Assembly: GCA_937875295.1 (NCBI GenBank)
Contig: CALLXS010000003.1
Coordinates: 1 to 14,506, forward strand
Reading direction: 5' to 3'
Source of the DNA: an uncultured bacterium
GTDB lineage: Bacteria; Bacteroidota; Ignavibacteria; Kapaibacteriales; UBA2268
DNA length: 14,506 nucleotides
Shown: in pieces, positions 1 to 6,865 of the stretch
Layout of the letters: each line of letters starts with the position of its first letter
How positions within the stretch are numbered: the first letter of the stretch is position 1
Position numbers and translations under genes: made by a program
The notes under the pieces: model-generated
What the model saw: only the letters and a program-made list of their open reading frames with translations
The model's database searches: none
Told to the model about the DNA's origin: nothing

Positions 1-58
1 AAATCTTGCAGAAAACAAAAATAATTAATTAATAATCTAAATATTAATATTGTATTTA

Positions 59-1183
59 TTATGTATTTAAAGCTTTGTTAATCTTTGATACTATTGAATT
101 ATTATCGATATCATTCATGCACATAAAATTCTTTTTAGGACAATTTTCTCTTCCTATGTGAGAGCAAGGACGACATTTAATATTGTTATTTTCAAAAATT
201 GTGAAATCTTTTGATATAGGAGTGAAGCCAAGAGCTTTGACCGATGAACCAAAAAGAGCAATAATTGGAATTTTGAGGGCAGAGGCAATATGCATTACTC
301 CTGAGTCATTACACAAAATCAAGTTGCTTTGAGAAATAATTTTAGCTGTCTGATGTAATTCTAAATATCCAGTTAAATTTATTATTTTTTTGTTAGAGTT
401 AATTTCTAAAGATTTAGATATTTCTTTGTCGCTTTTTCCACCTATTAATACAATATTACAGTCATTGATAGAATTAATTATTTCAATAAATTTTGAAGTA
501 GGGAATCTTTTCGTGAAATGAGCAGCACCGGGGGCAATAATTATTGTTTTTTTAATTTGGTTGAAATTGCTTAAAGCTGATTCAATTTGAGTCAATTCAT
601 TTGCTTTTAAATTCGCTGATAAAGTATTTAAAGTAAGCAAAGGATTAGAAATGTCAATTTTTTCATCGACATTTACATATTGATTTGAGAAGTTATTCGA
701 GATAATCTGTTTTGGTAATAATTCATTAATGCAATTTAAATAATTATCAGTGCAATGAATAGGTTCAGAAATAGGTTTCTTGCACAAAACAAGAAGTATT
801 TTATATAATCTTCTTTTATCTATTTCAAAATATTTCTTTCCGACACCTTTTCGAAAAATTTTTGAGCGTCTATTCTTTTGTAAATCAATGACATAATCAT
901 ATTTAATATTATTTTCATTAATGTGTAACTTGTTAAGATTGTTTTCGTTCTTATTTATAAGTCTATTATATAATATCAGTTTATCAATTTGAGGATGATT
1001 TTCGATGATTTTGCTAAATTGCTTATTAACTGCAAAATGAATAATAGATTCAGGATATTGCTCTTTGATTGCTTTAATAATTGGTGTCGATAATACAATA
1101 TCGCCAATAGAACTTAATCTAATTATAAGAAAAGAGATTTTACTATTCTTATTGATTTTGTCAGAATTTATTGCTATATTCAT
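59..1183 (-). CDS. Glycosyltransferase family 9 protein (ADP-heptose:LPS heptosyltransferase-like)
   Basis: Predicted cytoplasmic or inner-membrane-associated GT-B enzyme that adds heptose, or a related sugar, to lipopolysaccharide core or another cell-surface glycan. The N-terminal domain has the GT9 signature IRLSSIGDIVLSTP (residues 21-34), in which Asp28 matches the catalytic-base position of WaaC. The C-terminal nucleotide-sugar domain shows APGA (217-220), VLIGG (245-249), the Leu-Thr-Gly strand near 270, and the NDSG..H motif (292-298). At 374 aa it is a normal family length, with about 15 extra residues before the first strand. The C-terminus has four cysteines (337, 340, 348, 355) spaced CxxC-C-C, a pattern seen in many GT9 proteins of this group. 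The start at 1183 is the only one before the signature; upstream is only a weak GGGA. It stands alone, divergent from the STAS gene, with no other LPS gene visible. Family call is firm; acceptor and donor are unknown. Confidence 0.92.
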   Translation of the reverse strand: MNIAINSDKINKNSKISFLIIRLSSIGDIVLSTPIIKAIKEQYPESIIHFAVNKQFSKIIENHPQIDKLILYNRLINKNENNLNKLHINENNIKYDYVIDLQKNRRSKIFRKGVGKKYFEIDKRRLYKILLVLCKKPISEPIHCTDNYLNCINELLPKQIISNNFSNQYVNVDEKIDISNPLLTLNTLSANLKANELTQIESALSNFNQIKKTIIIAPGAAHFTKRFPTSKFIEIINSINDCNIVLIGGKSDKEISKSLEINSNKKIINLTGYLELHQTAKIISQSNLILCNDSGVMHIASALKIPIIALFGSSVKALGFTPISKDFTIFENNNIKCRPCSHIGRENCPKKNFMCMNDIDNNSIVSKINKALNT

Positions 1184-1224
1184 ATTCCCAAAATTGAATT
1201 TTTTAGATTATTTAAATTTTTAGA

Positions 1225-1255
1225 TTGCTAAAATATAAAAAATTAAGTAATTTTG
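1225..1255 (+). promoter_or_regulatory. Bacteroidota-type promoter for the STAS gene
   Basis: TTG at 1225-1227, a 20-base spacer, and TAATTTTG at 1248-1255 match the Bacteroidota primary-sigma consensus (TTG, 19-21 bases, TAnnTTTG). Transcription would start near 1261, leaving a leader of about 25 bases before the ATG at 1287. This is the only candidate in the window with both boxes at correct spacing. The -7 motif alone occurs by chance about once per kb per strand in DNA this AT-rich, so the second box matters. Confidence 0.5.
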
Positions 1256-1286
1256 TTGTGCTAAAATAAATAAATAAGGCAAAAAA

Positions 1287-1634
1287 ATGAATATGAACTT
1301 TACTTTCGAAACTGCAGACAACATTGTAATTTTTACTTTGAAAAATGCAAATTTAGATTTGGAAATATCTGCTCAACTTAAAGCAAAGCTATTGATATTA
1401 TGTCAACCAGATGTTGAAGCATTGATTTTTGATCTTACTAATATAGAATACGTTGATAGCTCGGGATTAGGTGCATTGCTCTTAGCTTATAGGCAAATGA
1501 AAGAATATGAATCTCCAATTATATTAATAGGCGTGCAACCAATTGTAAAAAAAATGCTCTCGATATCACAGATTGATGATTTGTTTGTGTATTTTGACAC
1601 TAAACAAGAAGCGATAGATTATGTAAAGAAATAA
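1287..1634 (+). CDS. STAS-domain anti-sigma factor antagonist (SpoIIAA/RsbV-like)
   Basis: Single-domain STAS protein of 115 aa, the usual size for anti-anti-sigma factors. Unphosphorylated, such proteins bind an anti-sigma kinase and release its target; kinase phosphorylation of a serine blocks this and a PP2C (SpoIIE/RsbU) phosphatase restores it. The diagnostic loop VDSSGLG is at 56-62, and Ser58 sits at the same residue number as the phosphorylated Ser58 of B. subtilis SpoIIAA. The preceding strand EALIFDLTNIEYV and the following helix LGALLLAYRQ are typical. No anti-sigma kinase (HATPase_c/RsbW) lies beside it, so its partners are elsewhere; the ECF sigma at 3754 is not a usual client. 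A weak AAGG (1276-1279) precedes the ATG. It appears monocistronic, with about 100 bases before the next gene. Family confident; target unknown. Confidence 0.9.
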   Translation: MNMNFTFETADNIVIFTLKNANLDLEISAQLKAKLLILCQPDVEALIFDLTNIEYVDSSGLGALLLAYRQMKEYESPIILIGVQPIVKKMLSISQIDDLFVYFDTKQEAIDYVKK

Positions 1635-1723
1635 TTTATCATACAATGAAAAATAACTCGTTTTTTTTCACTAATTTAAGGCTCATATAGCTATTTAATA
1701 ATTTTTAACAATTTTACAATATA

Positions 1724-1730
1724 GAAAGGG
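1724..1730 (+). promoter_or_regulatory. Ribosome binding site (GAAAGGG)
   Basis: GAAAGGG lies 5 bases before the ATG at 1736. It is one of only two strong Shine-Dalgarno-like sites seen here and fixes the start of the small exported protein. Confidence 0.6.
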
Positions 1731-1735
1731 TATCT

Positions 1736-2227
1736 ATGAAGAAGATTGTTTTCAGTATAATAATAATTTTCAGTGCAATTGCATTATATGGGAATGGTCC
1801 GAAAATCACTGTGATTCCATTTACAAATGCTAATGGCAACCAAGAATTTGACAAATATTCATTTGAGATGCAAGACTCACTACAGAAGTTAATGCAAACT
1901 CATGGTGATAGTATGAAATATGAAGTAATTCCTTATGAAGAAATTACTAAGCTATTAACTGAGCGTCAAATCACAGAAGAAAATGTCCAATATGAAACAT
2001 ATATGTGGCAATATGCTGAGGAATTAGGAGTAAATTATATTATTACAGGAAATTTCCTAAACCAAGCGGATAAATTCATTATCAATACATATATTTATGA
2101 TGTAGCTATGAAAATCCCAATTACCTCACATCAAGCAAAGGATATTTTTGTTCCTCAAGATAAAATTCTTATGTCTGTTAAACCAATTTATAATAGATTG
2201 GTAAAATATTTTAATATGGCAAATTAG
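1736..2227 (+). CDS. Small exported protein with a CsgG/TolB-N-like fold (function unknown)
   Basis: The 163-aa protein starts with a signal peptide (MKK, hydrophobic residues 4-18, likely cleavage near Gly19-Gly21) and has no lipobox cysteine, so it is probably periplasmic. The rest has the order found in CsgG/FlgO/TolB-N-type domains: a first strand KITVIPF (23-29), an amphipathic helix (38-54), a second strand EVIPYEEI (63-70), a helix with a conserved-looking LxxxxI turn (71-83), then AEELGVNYIITGNF (94-107), which resembles the 'elgvdyvltG' strand, and a final strand with 'YIYDVA'. In that superfamily such domains assemble in the periplasm or outer membrane, but I cannot assign a role here. 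It is followed by a strong terminator and is probably a single-gene transcript. Similarity is by pattern only; a profile search could change the family name. Confidence 0.7.
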   Translation: MKKIVFSIIIIFSAIALYGNGPKITVIPFTNANGNQEFDKYSFEMQDSLQKLMQTHGDSMKYEVIPYEEITKLLTERQITEENVQYETYMWQYAEELGVNYIITGNFLNQADKFIINTYIYDVAMKIPITSHQAKDIFVPQDKILMSVKPIYNRLVKYFNMAN

Positions 2228-2260
2228 ATTTTTGAAATTTAAGAAAAATAATCTTAAAAT

Positions 2261-2295
2261 AACATCTTTATGAGCTTCATAAAGGTGTTTTTTTT
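2261..2295 (+). terminator. Intrinsic terminator after the small exported protein
   Basis: ACATCTTTATGA (2262-2273) pairs with TCATAAAGGTGT (2277-2288): 12 base pairs with one G-T wobble and a 3-5 base loop, followed by a run of eight T (2288-2295). It lies 34 bases after the stop codon. It separates this gene from the sigma-factor unit, which therefore needs its own promoter in 2296-2416; there I see only TTATTTTG (one mismatch to TAnnTTTG) about 30 bases before the next start. Confidence 0.8.
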
Positions 2296-2416
2296 ATATT
2301 AATTGTAATTAATTCAAAAAATAGTATTAAATTAGAAATCTAATCATATTTAATTCGTTAATAATTTATTATAATATAATTATTAATTATTTTGTTGAAA
2401 AATTAATAAAAACGAA

Positions 2417-3733
2417 ATGTTCGAAAGCATAATTCTTCAAAAAACCAAAGATATAGAAAATCAAATATCTTTTAAAAATGATATATATTATCTTTTTGAA
2501 TTAATGTTTAATCCAAATATTGAGCAAGCATACAAAACCTATTTTTCTGCTGAAGTTGATTGGTGGATCTATGAAGAAAGACAATATTTGGAGGCAAATG
2601 AAAGATTTAATTTAAATGATCCTAAATTAGGTGCTTTTCTCTCAAATTATAACGACTTGCTAAAGAAAAATGCTTATTTTAGTAAAAAATCATTGATGCA
2701 ATGCTTAAACGATGCCATTCTGGCTCGCTTAAATATTTTAATAAGACCTCGATTGGCATTAAAATGGTTTATTTTTAGATGGGAACAAAGCAGACCATAC
2801 CATGAAATTATTAAGAGATTTAATTATATTGATGACTATCATTACTTAGAAAATGATTTTAAAAACTATGTAAATAGTAATAAAATAATTGAAAAGCAAG
2901 ATGACTTAATTTCAGCATATAAATTTGAAAGAATTATTGCTGAAATTGATAATCAATATATTAGTACACTCTCTCCGCAAGATTTTCTGAATCTGATTAA
3001 CCCGATATTTGAATTTTTTAATAAAAAAACTAAAATTTCAAATACTGAAAAGATCCCAATTGAACCAATTATCATATTTTTAAATGATAAAAATATGACA
3101 ATTTTATCTAACTTATTAGAAAATTCCTATAAAAATGGAGAGCTAATAAATATTTCAAAAAAATATTTATTAGGATTTATTTATAAAACTTTATTTGATT
3201 TAGATAATATTTATGGTGAATCTGACGATTTGCTCACAAATATTAATGAAGAAATTAAAGATAGCCAAAATATAAATATCGAAGAATTTAATATATCAAA
3301 TTCTTTTGCAAAATTCGATGATTTAGCTAATCACAATGAAGATATTGATAATGAAGGTATTGATAAAGAAGATATTGATAATGATAACCCTATAAATAAT
3401 ATATCCGAGAATAGTATTATTAGTAATGAAATAAATGAAGAAGAGCCAATTAATTCTTTAGAAAATATTATCTCTGAAGATGATATTATTGCTGAAGAAA
3501 ATCAAAATATAATTCAAGAAGAAGTTATAGAACCTCACAATATCAATATTGAAAATAATACTGATGAGGTAAATGCTGAATCTAATGATGAAGAAAAAGC
3601 TCAGAACTTCAATTTTATTATGAATATCTTATCACAATATAATGACGACGAGAAGAATATTCAAGAAATCGAAAAAGCAGTAAAAGATAAAAATCAAAAT
3701 TTAATTAATAGTTTATCGCATTTTACTATCTAA
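2417..3733 (+). CDS. Hypothetical protein with acidic C-terminal tail, cotranscribed with an ECF sigma factor
   Basis: I do not recognise this 438-aa protein. It has no signal peptide and no membrane segment, so it should be cytoplasmic. Residues 1 to about 275 look globular and mostly helical, rich in aromatic residues: a VDWWIYEERQYLEA stretch (47-60), then RPRLALKWFIFRWEQSRP (101-118). Residues about 275-410 form an acidic, low-complexity linker (Asp/Glu/Asn/Ile-rich) that includes a threefold five-residue repeat encoded at 3338-3382. A short C-terminal part (about 411-438) may be helical. The stop codon is only 20 bases before the ECF sigma ATG, so the two are almost certainly one transcript. 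It could be a regulator or cofactor of that sigma, but lacks the zinc HxxxCxxC motif and membrane span of common anti-sigma factors. The order alone does not prove a link. Confidence 0.75.
   Translation: MFESIILQKTKDIENQISFKNDIYYLFELMFNPNIEQAYKTYFSAEVDWWIYEERQYLEANERFNLNDPKLGAFLSNYNDLLKKNAYFSKKSLMQCLNDAILARLNILIRPRLALKWFIFRWEQSRPYHEIIKRFNYIDDYHYLENDFKNYVNSNKIIEKQDDLISAYKFERIIAEIDNQYISTLSPQDFLNLINPIFEFFNKKTKISNTEKIPIEPIIIFLNDKNMTILSNLLENSYKNGELINISKKYLLGFIYKTLFDLDNIYGESDDLLTNINEEIKDSQNINIEEFNISNSFAKFDDLANHNEDIDNEGIDKEDIDNDNPINNISENSIISNEINEEEPINSLENIISEDDIIAEENQNIIQEEVIEPHNINIENNTDEVNAESNDEEKAQNFNFIMNILSQYNDDEKNIQEIEKAVKDKNQNLINSLSHFTI
3338..3382 (+). repeat. In-frame 15-bp tandem repeat, three copies
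   Basis: Three consecutive 15-base units of the form GAAGATATTGATAAT (units 1 and 3 identical, unit 2 with two substitutions) encode EDIDN-EGIDK-EDIDN in the acidic linker of the unknown protein. The pattern is typical of slippage in disordered linkers; copy number may vary between strains. Confidence 0.85.
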
Positions 3734-3753
3734 CTTGGAATAATAATACTGAG

Positions 3754-4350
3754 ATGACAGATAATCAAAAGAGCAATCAGGAAGATATAGAAGCAATTGA
3801 GAAAGTATTAAACGGCGATACTTCTGCTTATAAATTTATCCAAAAGAAATATACTGGATTAGTTACATCATTAATTCGGAGAATGATAAAAGTAGAAGAA
3901 GATGTACAAGATTTAACTCAAGAGACTTTTATAAAAGCATATAACGCCCTTTCGACTTATCAATCTAATTATTCATTCTCGGCATGGTTATATAGAATTG
4001 CATCAAATAATTGCATTGATTTTCATAGAAAAAAGAGAGTGCAGATCATTTCATTAAATCAGCAGCAGTATAATAGCGACGAAATGGAAGAAATGGAAAT
4101 TGAAGATGCTTCTTATCTACCAGATTTGCAAGTTATAAATGAAGATAAAAGAATAGCAATTTATAAAGCATTAGAGGCTTTGCCAGACAACTACAGAGAA
4201 ATTATGCAACTCCGGCATGGAGAAGATTTAGATTATAATGAAATTGCCAAGAGGCTCAATATACCCCTTGGAACTGTGAAAGCTCATTTATTTAGAGCTA
4301 GAAAATTAATGTATGAAGAATTGAAGAACAAAAAAGATTTGTTCTTTTAA
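3754..4350 (+). CDS. RNA polymerase sigma-70 factor, ECF subfamily
   Basis: Extracytoplasmic-function-type sigma factor of 198 aa that redirects core RNA polymerase to a dedicated promoter set. Region 2 covers about residues 28-96: the DLTQETFIKAYNAL helix (53-66) for core binding, then SFSAWLYRIASNNCIDFHRKKR (74-95), the 2.3/2.4 segment that melts and reads the -10 element. A linker rich in Glu/Met (108-130) precedes region 4 (about 134-190): EALPDNYREIMQLR, then the helix-turn-helix DYNEIAKRLNIPLGTVKAHLFRAR (160-183) for -35 recognition. No recognisable anti-sigma gene follows; the next gene is convergent. It lies 20 bases behind the acidic-tail protein, so the pair is probably an operon. 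Many Bacteroidota/Chlorobi-group ECF factors of this SigE/RpoE-like type are known; its regulon cannot be told from here. Confidence 0.93.
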   Translation: MTDNQKSNQEDIEAIEKVLNGDTSAYKFIQKKYTGLVTSLIRRMIKVEEDVQDLTQETFIKAYNALSTYQSNYSFSAWLYRIASNNCIDFHRKKRVQIISLNQQQYNSDEMEEMEIEDASYLPDLQVINEDKRIAIYKALEALPDNYREIMQLRHGEDLDYNEIAKRLNIPLGTVKAHLFRARKLMYEELKNKKDLFF

Positions 4351-4402
4351 GTTAAAGTATTAAAGCTTAAAATGAACTCATCTTTCATCAATTATAAAAA
4401 TT

Positions 4403-4849
4403 CTACATTTTCTTTTCGACTATAATAGTTCGCTTGTTTTCATCTTGGTCATCAATTAATATTTCTACTTTGTAGTTATAATTATTTTCTAATAACTCTT
4501 TTGCTTTTTGAGACCATTCTATTAATTTTATAGAAGAAGTGTCAAATAAATATTCATCAAACCCAATATTTGCTAATTCTCTTGGATTCTTCACCCTATA
4601 TAAATCAATATGAACAATTTCAATAGGAGAATTATTATGATATCCATCATAAATATTAATCAATGTAAAAGTTGGACTTGTAACTTCAGAATTTACATCA
4701 AATGCTTTGCAAATACCTTTAATAAATTGAGTTTTTCCTGCACCTAAATCACCCTCAAAAATAACGATATCGCTTTCTTTTAATGATTTAGCGAATTCAG
4801 AGCCTATATTAAATGTTTCTTGAGTATTATTTGAAATATGTTTATACAT
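4403..4849 (-). CDS. tsaE: tRNA threonylcarbamoyladenosine biosynthesis ATPase TsaE
   Basis: TsaE is the small P-loop ATPase that works with TsaB and TsaD in the final step of t6A37 synthesis on ANN-decoding tRNAs in the cytoplasm. The 148-aa length is typical. Visible motifs are the Walker A GDLGAGKT (33-40), TSPTF (57-61), a nucleotide-switch element characteristic of the family, HIDLYR (80-85) with the Asp of the Walker B-like strand, and LIEW (109-112). It is convergent with the ECF sigma gene (52-base gap, no clear hairpin between). The next gene on its strand is separated by a terminator, so tsaE is probably transcribed alone from about 4850-4905, where I found no clear promoter box. 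tsaB and tsaD are not in the window. Confidence 0.95.
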   Translation of the reverse strand: MYKHISNNTQETFNIGSEFAKSLKESDIVIFEGDLGAGKTQFIKGICKAFDVNSEVTSPTFTLINIYDGYHNNSPIEIVHIDLYRVKNPRELANIGFDEYLFDTSSIKLIEWSQKAKELLENNYNYKVEILIDDQDENKRTIIVEKKM

Positions 4850-4898
4850 AGTGATTTATATTAATTGAAATAAACATGATTGAAAAATATTGAAAATA

Positions 4899-4934
4899 GA
4901 TTAAATAAAAGGTGTTCAATTTTCGTTGAACACC
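4899..4934 (-). terminator. Intrinsic terminator of the NTF2-like lipoprotein gene
   Basis: On the minus strand GGTGTTCAA (complement of 4926-4934) pairs perfectly with TTGAACACC (complement of 4911-4919) around a 6-base loop, followed by TTTTATTTAAT. The 9-bp stem lies 26 bases beyond the lipoprotein stop codon and upstream of tsaE, so it should isolate the two genes. Read on the plus strand the following T tract is poorer, so it acts mainly on the minus strand. Confidence 0.75.
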
Positions 4935-4960
4935 TCTTTAGATCATTTTTTTAAATTGTT

Positions 4961-5518
4961 TTATTGTAGCTTAGGTGCATCTTTTGATTTATCAGAATCT
5001 GCGACAGGTGCATTCTCTGCATTTGCTACCTTAGGCATTGTTTGAGTAATACCAATTAAACCGCTTGCAATCACCCATTTTTTGTCTTGTTTTTCTAATG
5101 TACGAGCAATGCGGAAGAATACTTTTTCTTCCGGACCATTGTTTTGTTTAACAGTACCGGGTACACCAAAAATGACAGAAGCAACTGTAGCTCTATTATC
5201 AATAATAACTAGTGGGTCAATAATAGGACCATATTTGATTTCATAATGATTCCATTGCTCCTGAATAAGTTTTTTAAATTCATTTAATGATTTAATTACT
5301 TCAGATGAATCAGTACCAAAGAATACAACTTTTTCGCTTAAAGTTTCAATAATTTTAGTAAAACTTTCTTCTTGGTAAGCGGTATTATATTCTTCTACCA
5401 CTTCCATTACTTTTTGCTTTTCAGCTTCAAGTTGCTGAGTAGTCAATTCTTCAGTTTCACCTCTATTACAAGAAAATAAAATAAATGAACTCAAGATTAG
5501 TAAAATGACTTTTTTCAT
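4961..5518 (-). CDS. Lipoprotein with an NTF2/SnoaL-like domain (DUF4440-type)
   Basis: Predicted 185-aa lipoprotein. The signal sequence MKKVILLILSSFILFSC ends in a lipobox (LFSC) with Cys17 as the lipidation site. After a charged, glutamine-rich helix (about 22-45) comes an NTF2-like cone fold: a helix EYNTAYQEESFTKIIETL, the strand KVVFFGTDSSEV, a helix for 'LNEFKKLIQEQW', strands DPLVIIDNRATVASVIF and KVFFRIARTLEKQDKKWVIAS, the usual SnoaL_3/DUF4440 order. The tail (about 160-185) is low-complexity Ala/Asp/Lys. A longer reading frame begins at 5557, but GAAAGGA at 5524-5530 sits 5 bases before the ATG at 5518, and the signal peptide starts there, so 5518 is chosen. Ligand or enzyme activity cannot be told; many such proteins bind small molecules or have no known function. 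Divergent from the adaptor-like lipoprotein. Confidence 0.82.
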   Translation of the reverse strand: MKKVILLILSSFILFSCNRGETEELTTQQLEAEKQKVMEVVEEYNTAYQEESFTKIIETLSEKVVFFGTDSSEVIKSLNEFKKLIQEQWNHYEIKYGPIIDPLVIIDNRATVASVIFGVPGTVKQNNGPEEKVFFRIARTLEKQDKKWVIASGLIGITQTMPKVANAENAPVADSDKSKDAPKLQ

Positions 5519-5523
5519 ATAAA

Positions 5524-5530
5524 TCCTTTC
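5524..5530 (-). promoter_or_regulatory. Ribosome binding site (GAAAGGA) deciding the start at 5518
   Basis: The minus-strand GAAAGGA lies 5 bases before the ATG whose first base is 5518. It supports this start over the in-frame ATG at 5557, which would put 13 mixed residues before the signal peptide. Confidence 0.7.
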
Positions 5531-5682
5531 GAATGTATTTATTAATAAATTGTGCAACTAAAAATATTTATTTTAAAAGATTAAACTTAACTTAAATAAA
5601 AATATTGTATAAAATAAAATTATATTTATTAATATTTACTAATTAATTTTAAAATTTATAAAATTATCAAAACTTTGATTTA

Positions 5683-5690
5683 CAAATATA
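5683..5690 (-). promoter_or_regulatory. Possible -7 element for the NTF2-like lipoprotein gene
   Basis: TATATTTG on the minus strand (complement of 5683-5690) fits TAnnTTTG and would give a leader of about 155 bases. No TTG box is seen at the right distance, so this is weak. The whole gap between the divergent genes (5519-5816) is otherwise AT-rich DNA with no ORF or hairpin that I can support. Confidence 0.25.
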
Positions 5691-5769
5691 AGACATTGAT
5701 TTGAATTTTAAAAGAACTTCTAAAAATAAATTAATTTAACATTATTAAAATTTAATTATATAAAATTCT

Positions 5770-5777
5770 TATTTTTG
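5770..5777 (+). promoter_or_regulatory. Possible -7 element for the adaptor-like lipoprotein gene
   Basis: TATTTTTG fits TAnnTTTG and lies 39 bases before the ATG at 5817, a typical distance. No TTG is present 19-21 bases upstream, so support rests on the single box and its position. Confidence 0.35.
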
Positions 5778-5816
5778 ACGAACATATTAGTAAAAGAGAA
5801 TTATTATACATATTAA

Positions 5817-6569
5817 ATGAACAAAATTGGTAGAATATTTATATTTATTTTTTATTTATTATTTGTAATAAGTTGTACAAATAATAAAACAGAAAAAATT
5901 ATACGTTCTTCTAGTATAGAATTAATGAAATATGATATTGAATCTAAATTTGATGGTTCTATTCTATGGATTAGCTTTAATGAAGGCGATACAATATCTT
6001 TAGGCGATATTATTTGCAAAATATCAAAATTTCCATTAGCTTCGAGTCAAAATTCACACGATTCATTAAATTTAAAAAATTATAATGATTCAATTAAAAT
6101 AATATCAACTGATGGAGAGATTATAGCCATTAAAAAGAAAATAAATGTGACTGAAATTGAAAATCTCGATTTTATAAAGCTTGATGATCGATTAGTAATA
6201 AGCCCATGGAGTGGAATAATAACAAAAAAATATGTTATGCCGGGTACAAAGGTTTTTATCGGGTCTCCAATTGTATCAATAACAGATACTACGAATATTT
6301 ATTCAAATTTATTATTAAAATCATCAGAAATTGGTAAATTAAAAGTTGGTATGACACTAAAAGGATATATCCCTAGTCTTTCTATTAAAGAAGAATTTCG
6401 AATAATGGAAATCACTAAAAATAGGACTGATGCAGGGTGGAGATCTACAGGTGATAATGCTACAGTAGATAATATAGATTACTTAATTCATTTAGTTCCT
6501 TTAAAAAACACTATTCCTGAAATAAGAGAAGGTATGCTAGTAAGTTTTGAAATTACCTCAAATTCTTAA
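5817..6569 (+). CDS. Lipoprotein resembling a membrane-fusion (HlyD/RND adaptor-type) protein
   Basis: A 250-aa lipoprotein: hydrophobic residues 5-19, then lipobox VISC with Cys20. The body resembles a periplasmic adaptor subunit. A first half-lipoyl motif GSILWISFNEGDTISLGDIICKI (47-69) is followed by a short insert (about 70-128) where normal adaptors carry a long coiled-coil hairpin. A second half-lipoyl segment comes next, SPWSGIITKKYVMPGTKVFIGSPIVSITD (129-157), with the 'spfsGvv....v..G..v..G..l..i.d' pattern. A beta-barrel-like part, then a membrane-proximal-like part (about 160-246), finish with 'IREGMLVSFEI', close to the usual 'l.pGm.v.v.i' ending. It is shorter than typical adaptors (about 350-400 aa) because the hairpin is nearly absent. 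No inner-membrane pump or outer-membrane channel gene is adjacent, so its partner is unknown. Family call by pattern, moderately sure. Confidence 0.7.
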   Translation: MNKIGRIFIFIFYLLFVISCTNNKTEKIIRSSSIELMKYDIESKFDGSILWISFNEGDTISLGDIICKISKFPLASSQNSHDSLNLKNYNDSIKIISTDGEIIAIKKKINVTEIENLDFIKLDDRLVISPWSGIITKKYVMPGTKVFIGSPIVSITDTTNIYSNLLLKSSEIGKLKVGMTLKGYIPSLSIKEEFRIMEITKNRTDAGWRSTGDNATVDNIDYLIHLVPLKNTIPEIREGMLVSFEITSNS

Positions 6570-6693
6570 TAAATATTTTTTTTAAAAAAATTACACTTGA
6601 TACAATAATATATTTACATATACTTCTTATACAATATAATATTTGTTATTAATGACAAATATTATGCTCTAAACTAATAAAATTAGTTAAATG

Positions 6694-6865
6694 ATAGTAA
6701 ATTGAAAATTAGTTTTTTAAAAAATAAATAAGACAAAGTCTTATGTAATGTACTATAAGTTCTTATATAAAAAACAGACAAAGCCTTATTTTTTATTTGC
6801 ATAGAAACTCATAATTTTGTATTCATAAAAGTTATCCAACTTTAACTTTTATAGTAAATTGAAAA
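6694..6865 (+). repeat. 15-bp direct repeat pair flanking short hairpins
   Basis: ATAGTAAATTGAAAA occurs identically at 6694-6708 and 6851-6865, 157 bases apart. The DNA between them contains three short inverted repeats and the AGACAAAGyCTTAT pair. The arrangement could be the footprint of an insertion or of a local duplication; the bases are so AT-rich that chance is not excluded. Confidence 0.45.
6812..6819 (+). promoter_or_regulatory. Possible -7 element for a small RNA
   Basis: TAATTTTG fits TAnnTTTG exactly and is the same octamer as in the STAS promoter. Transcription would begin near 6825-6826, at the base of the 10-bp hairpin. The nearest TTTG (6796-6799) is too close to serve as the upstream box. 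Confidence 0.3.

Noticed and set aside
1647..1670. TGAAAAA/TTTTTCA hairpin after the STAS gene as a terminator
   Set aside because: The stem is almost all A-T, the T run is inside the stem and loop rather than after it, and no T tract follows.
3338..3382. Tandem repeat as part of a CRISPR or mobile element
   Set aside because: The units are contiguous, in frame and lie in a disordered acidic linker; there are no spacers or flanking inverted repeats.
4351..4402. Bidirectional terminator between the ECF sigma gene and tsaE
   Set aside because: Only short AT-rich complementarity (such as around AAGCTT) is present, with no stable stem and no T tract.
5519..5557. Earlier in-frame ATG for the NTF2-like lipoprotein
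   Set aside because: It would add 13 residues before a perfect signal peptide, and the strong ribosome site lies between this ATG and the chosen one at 5518.
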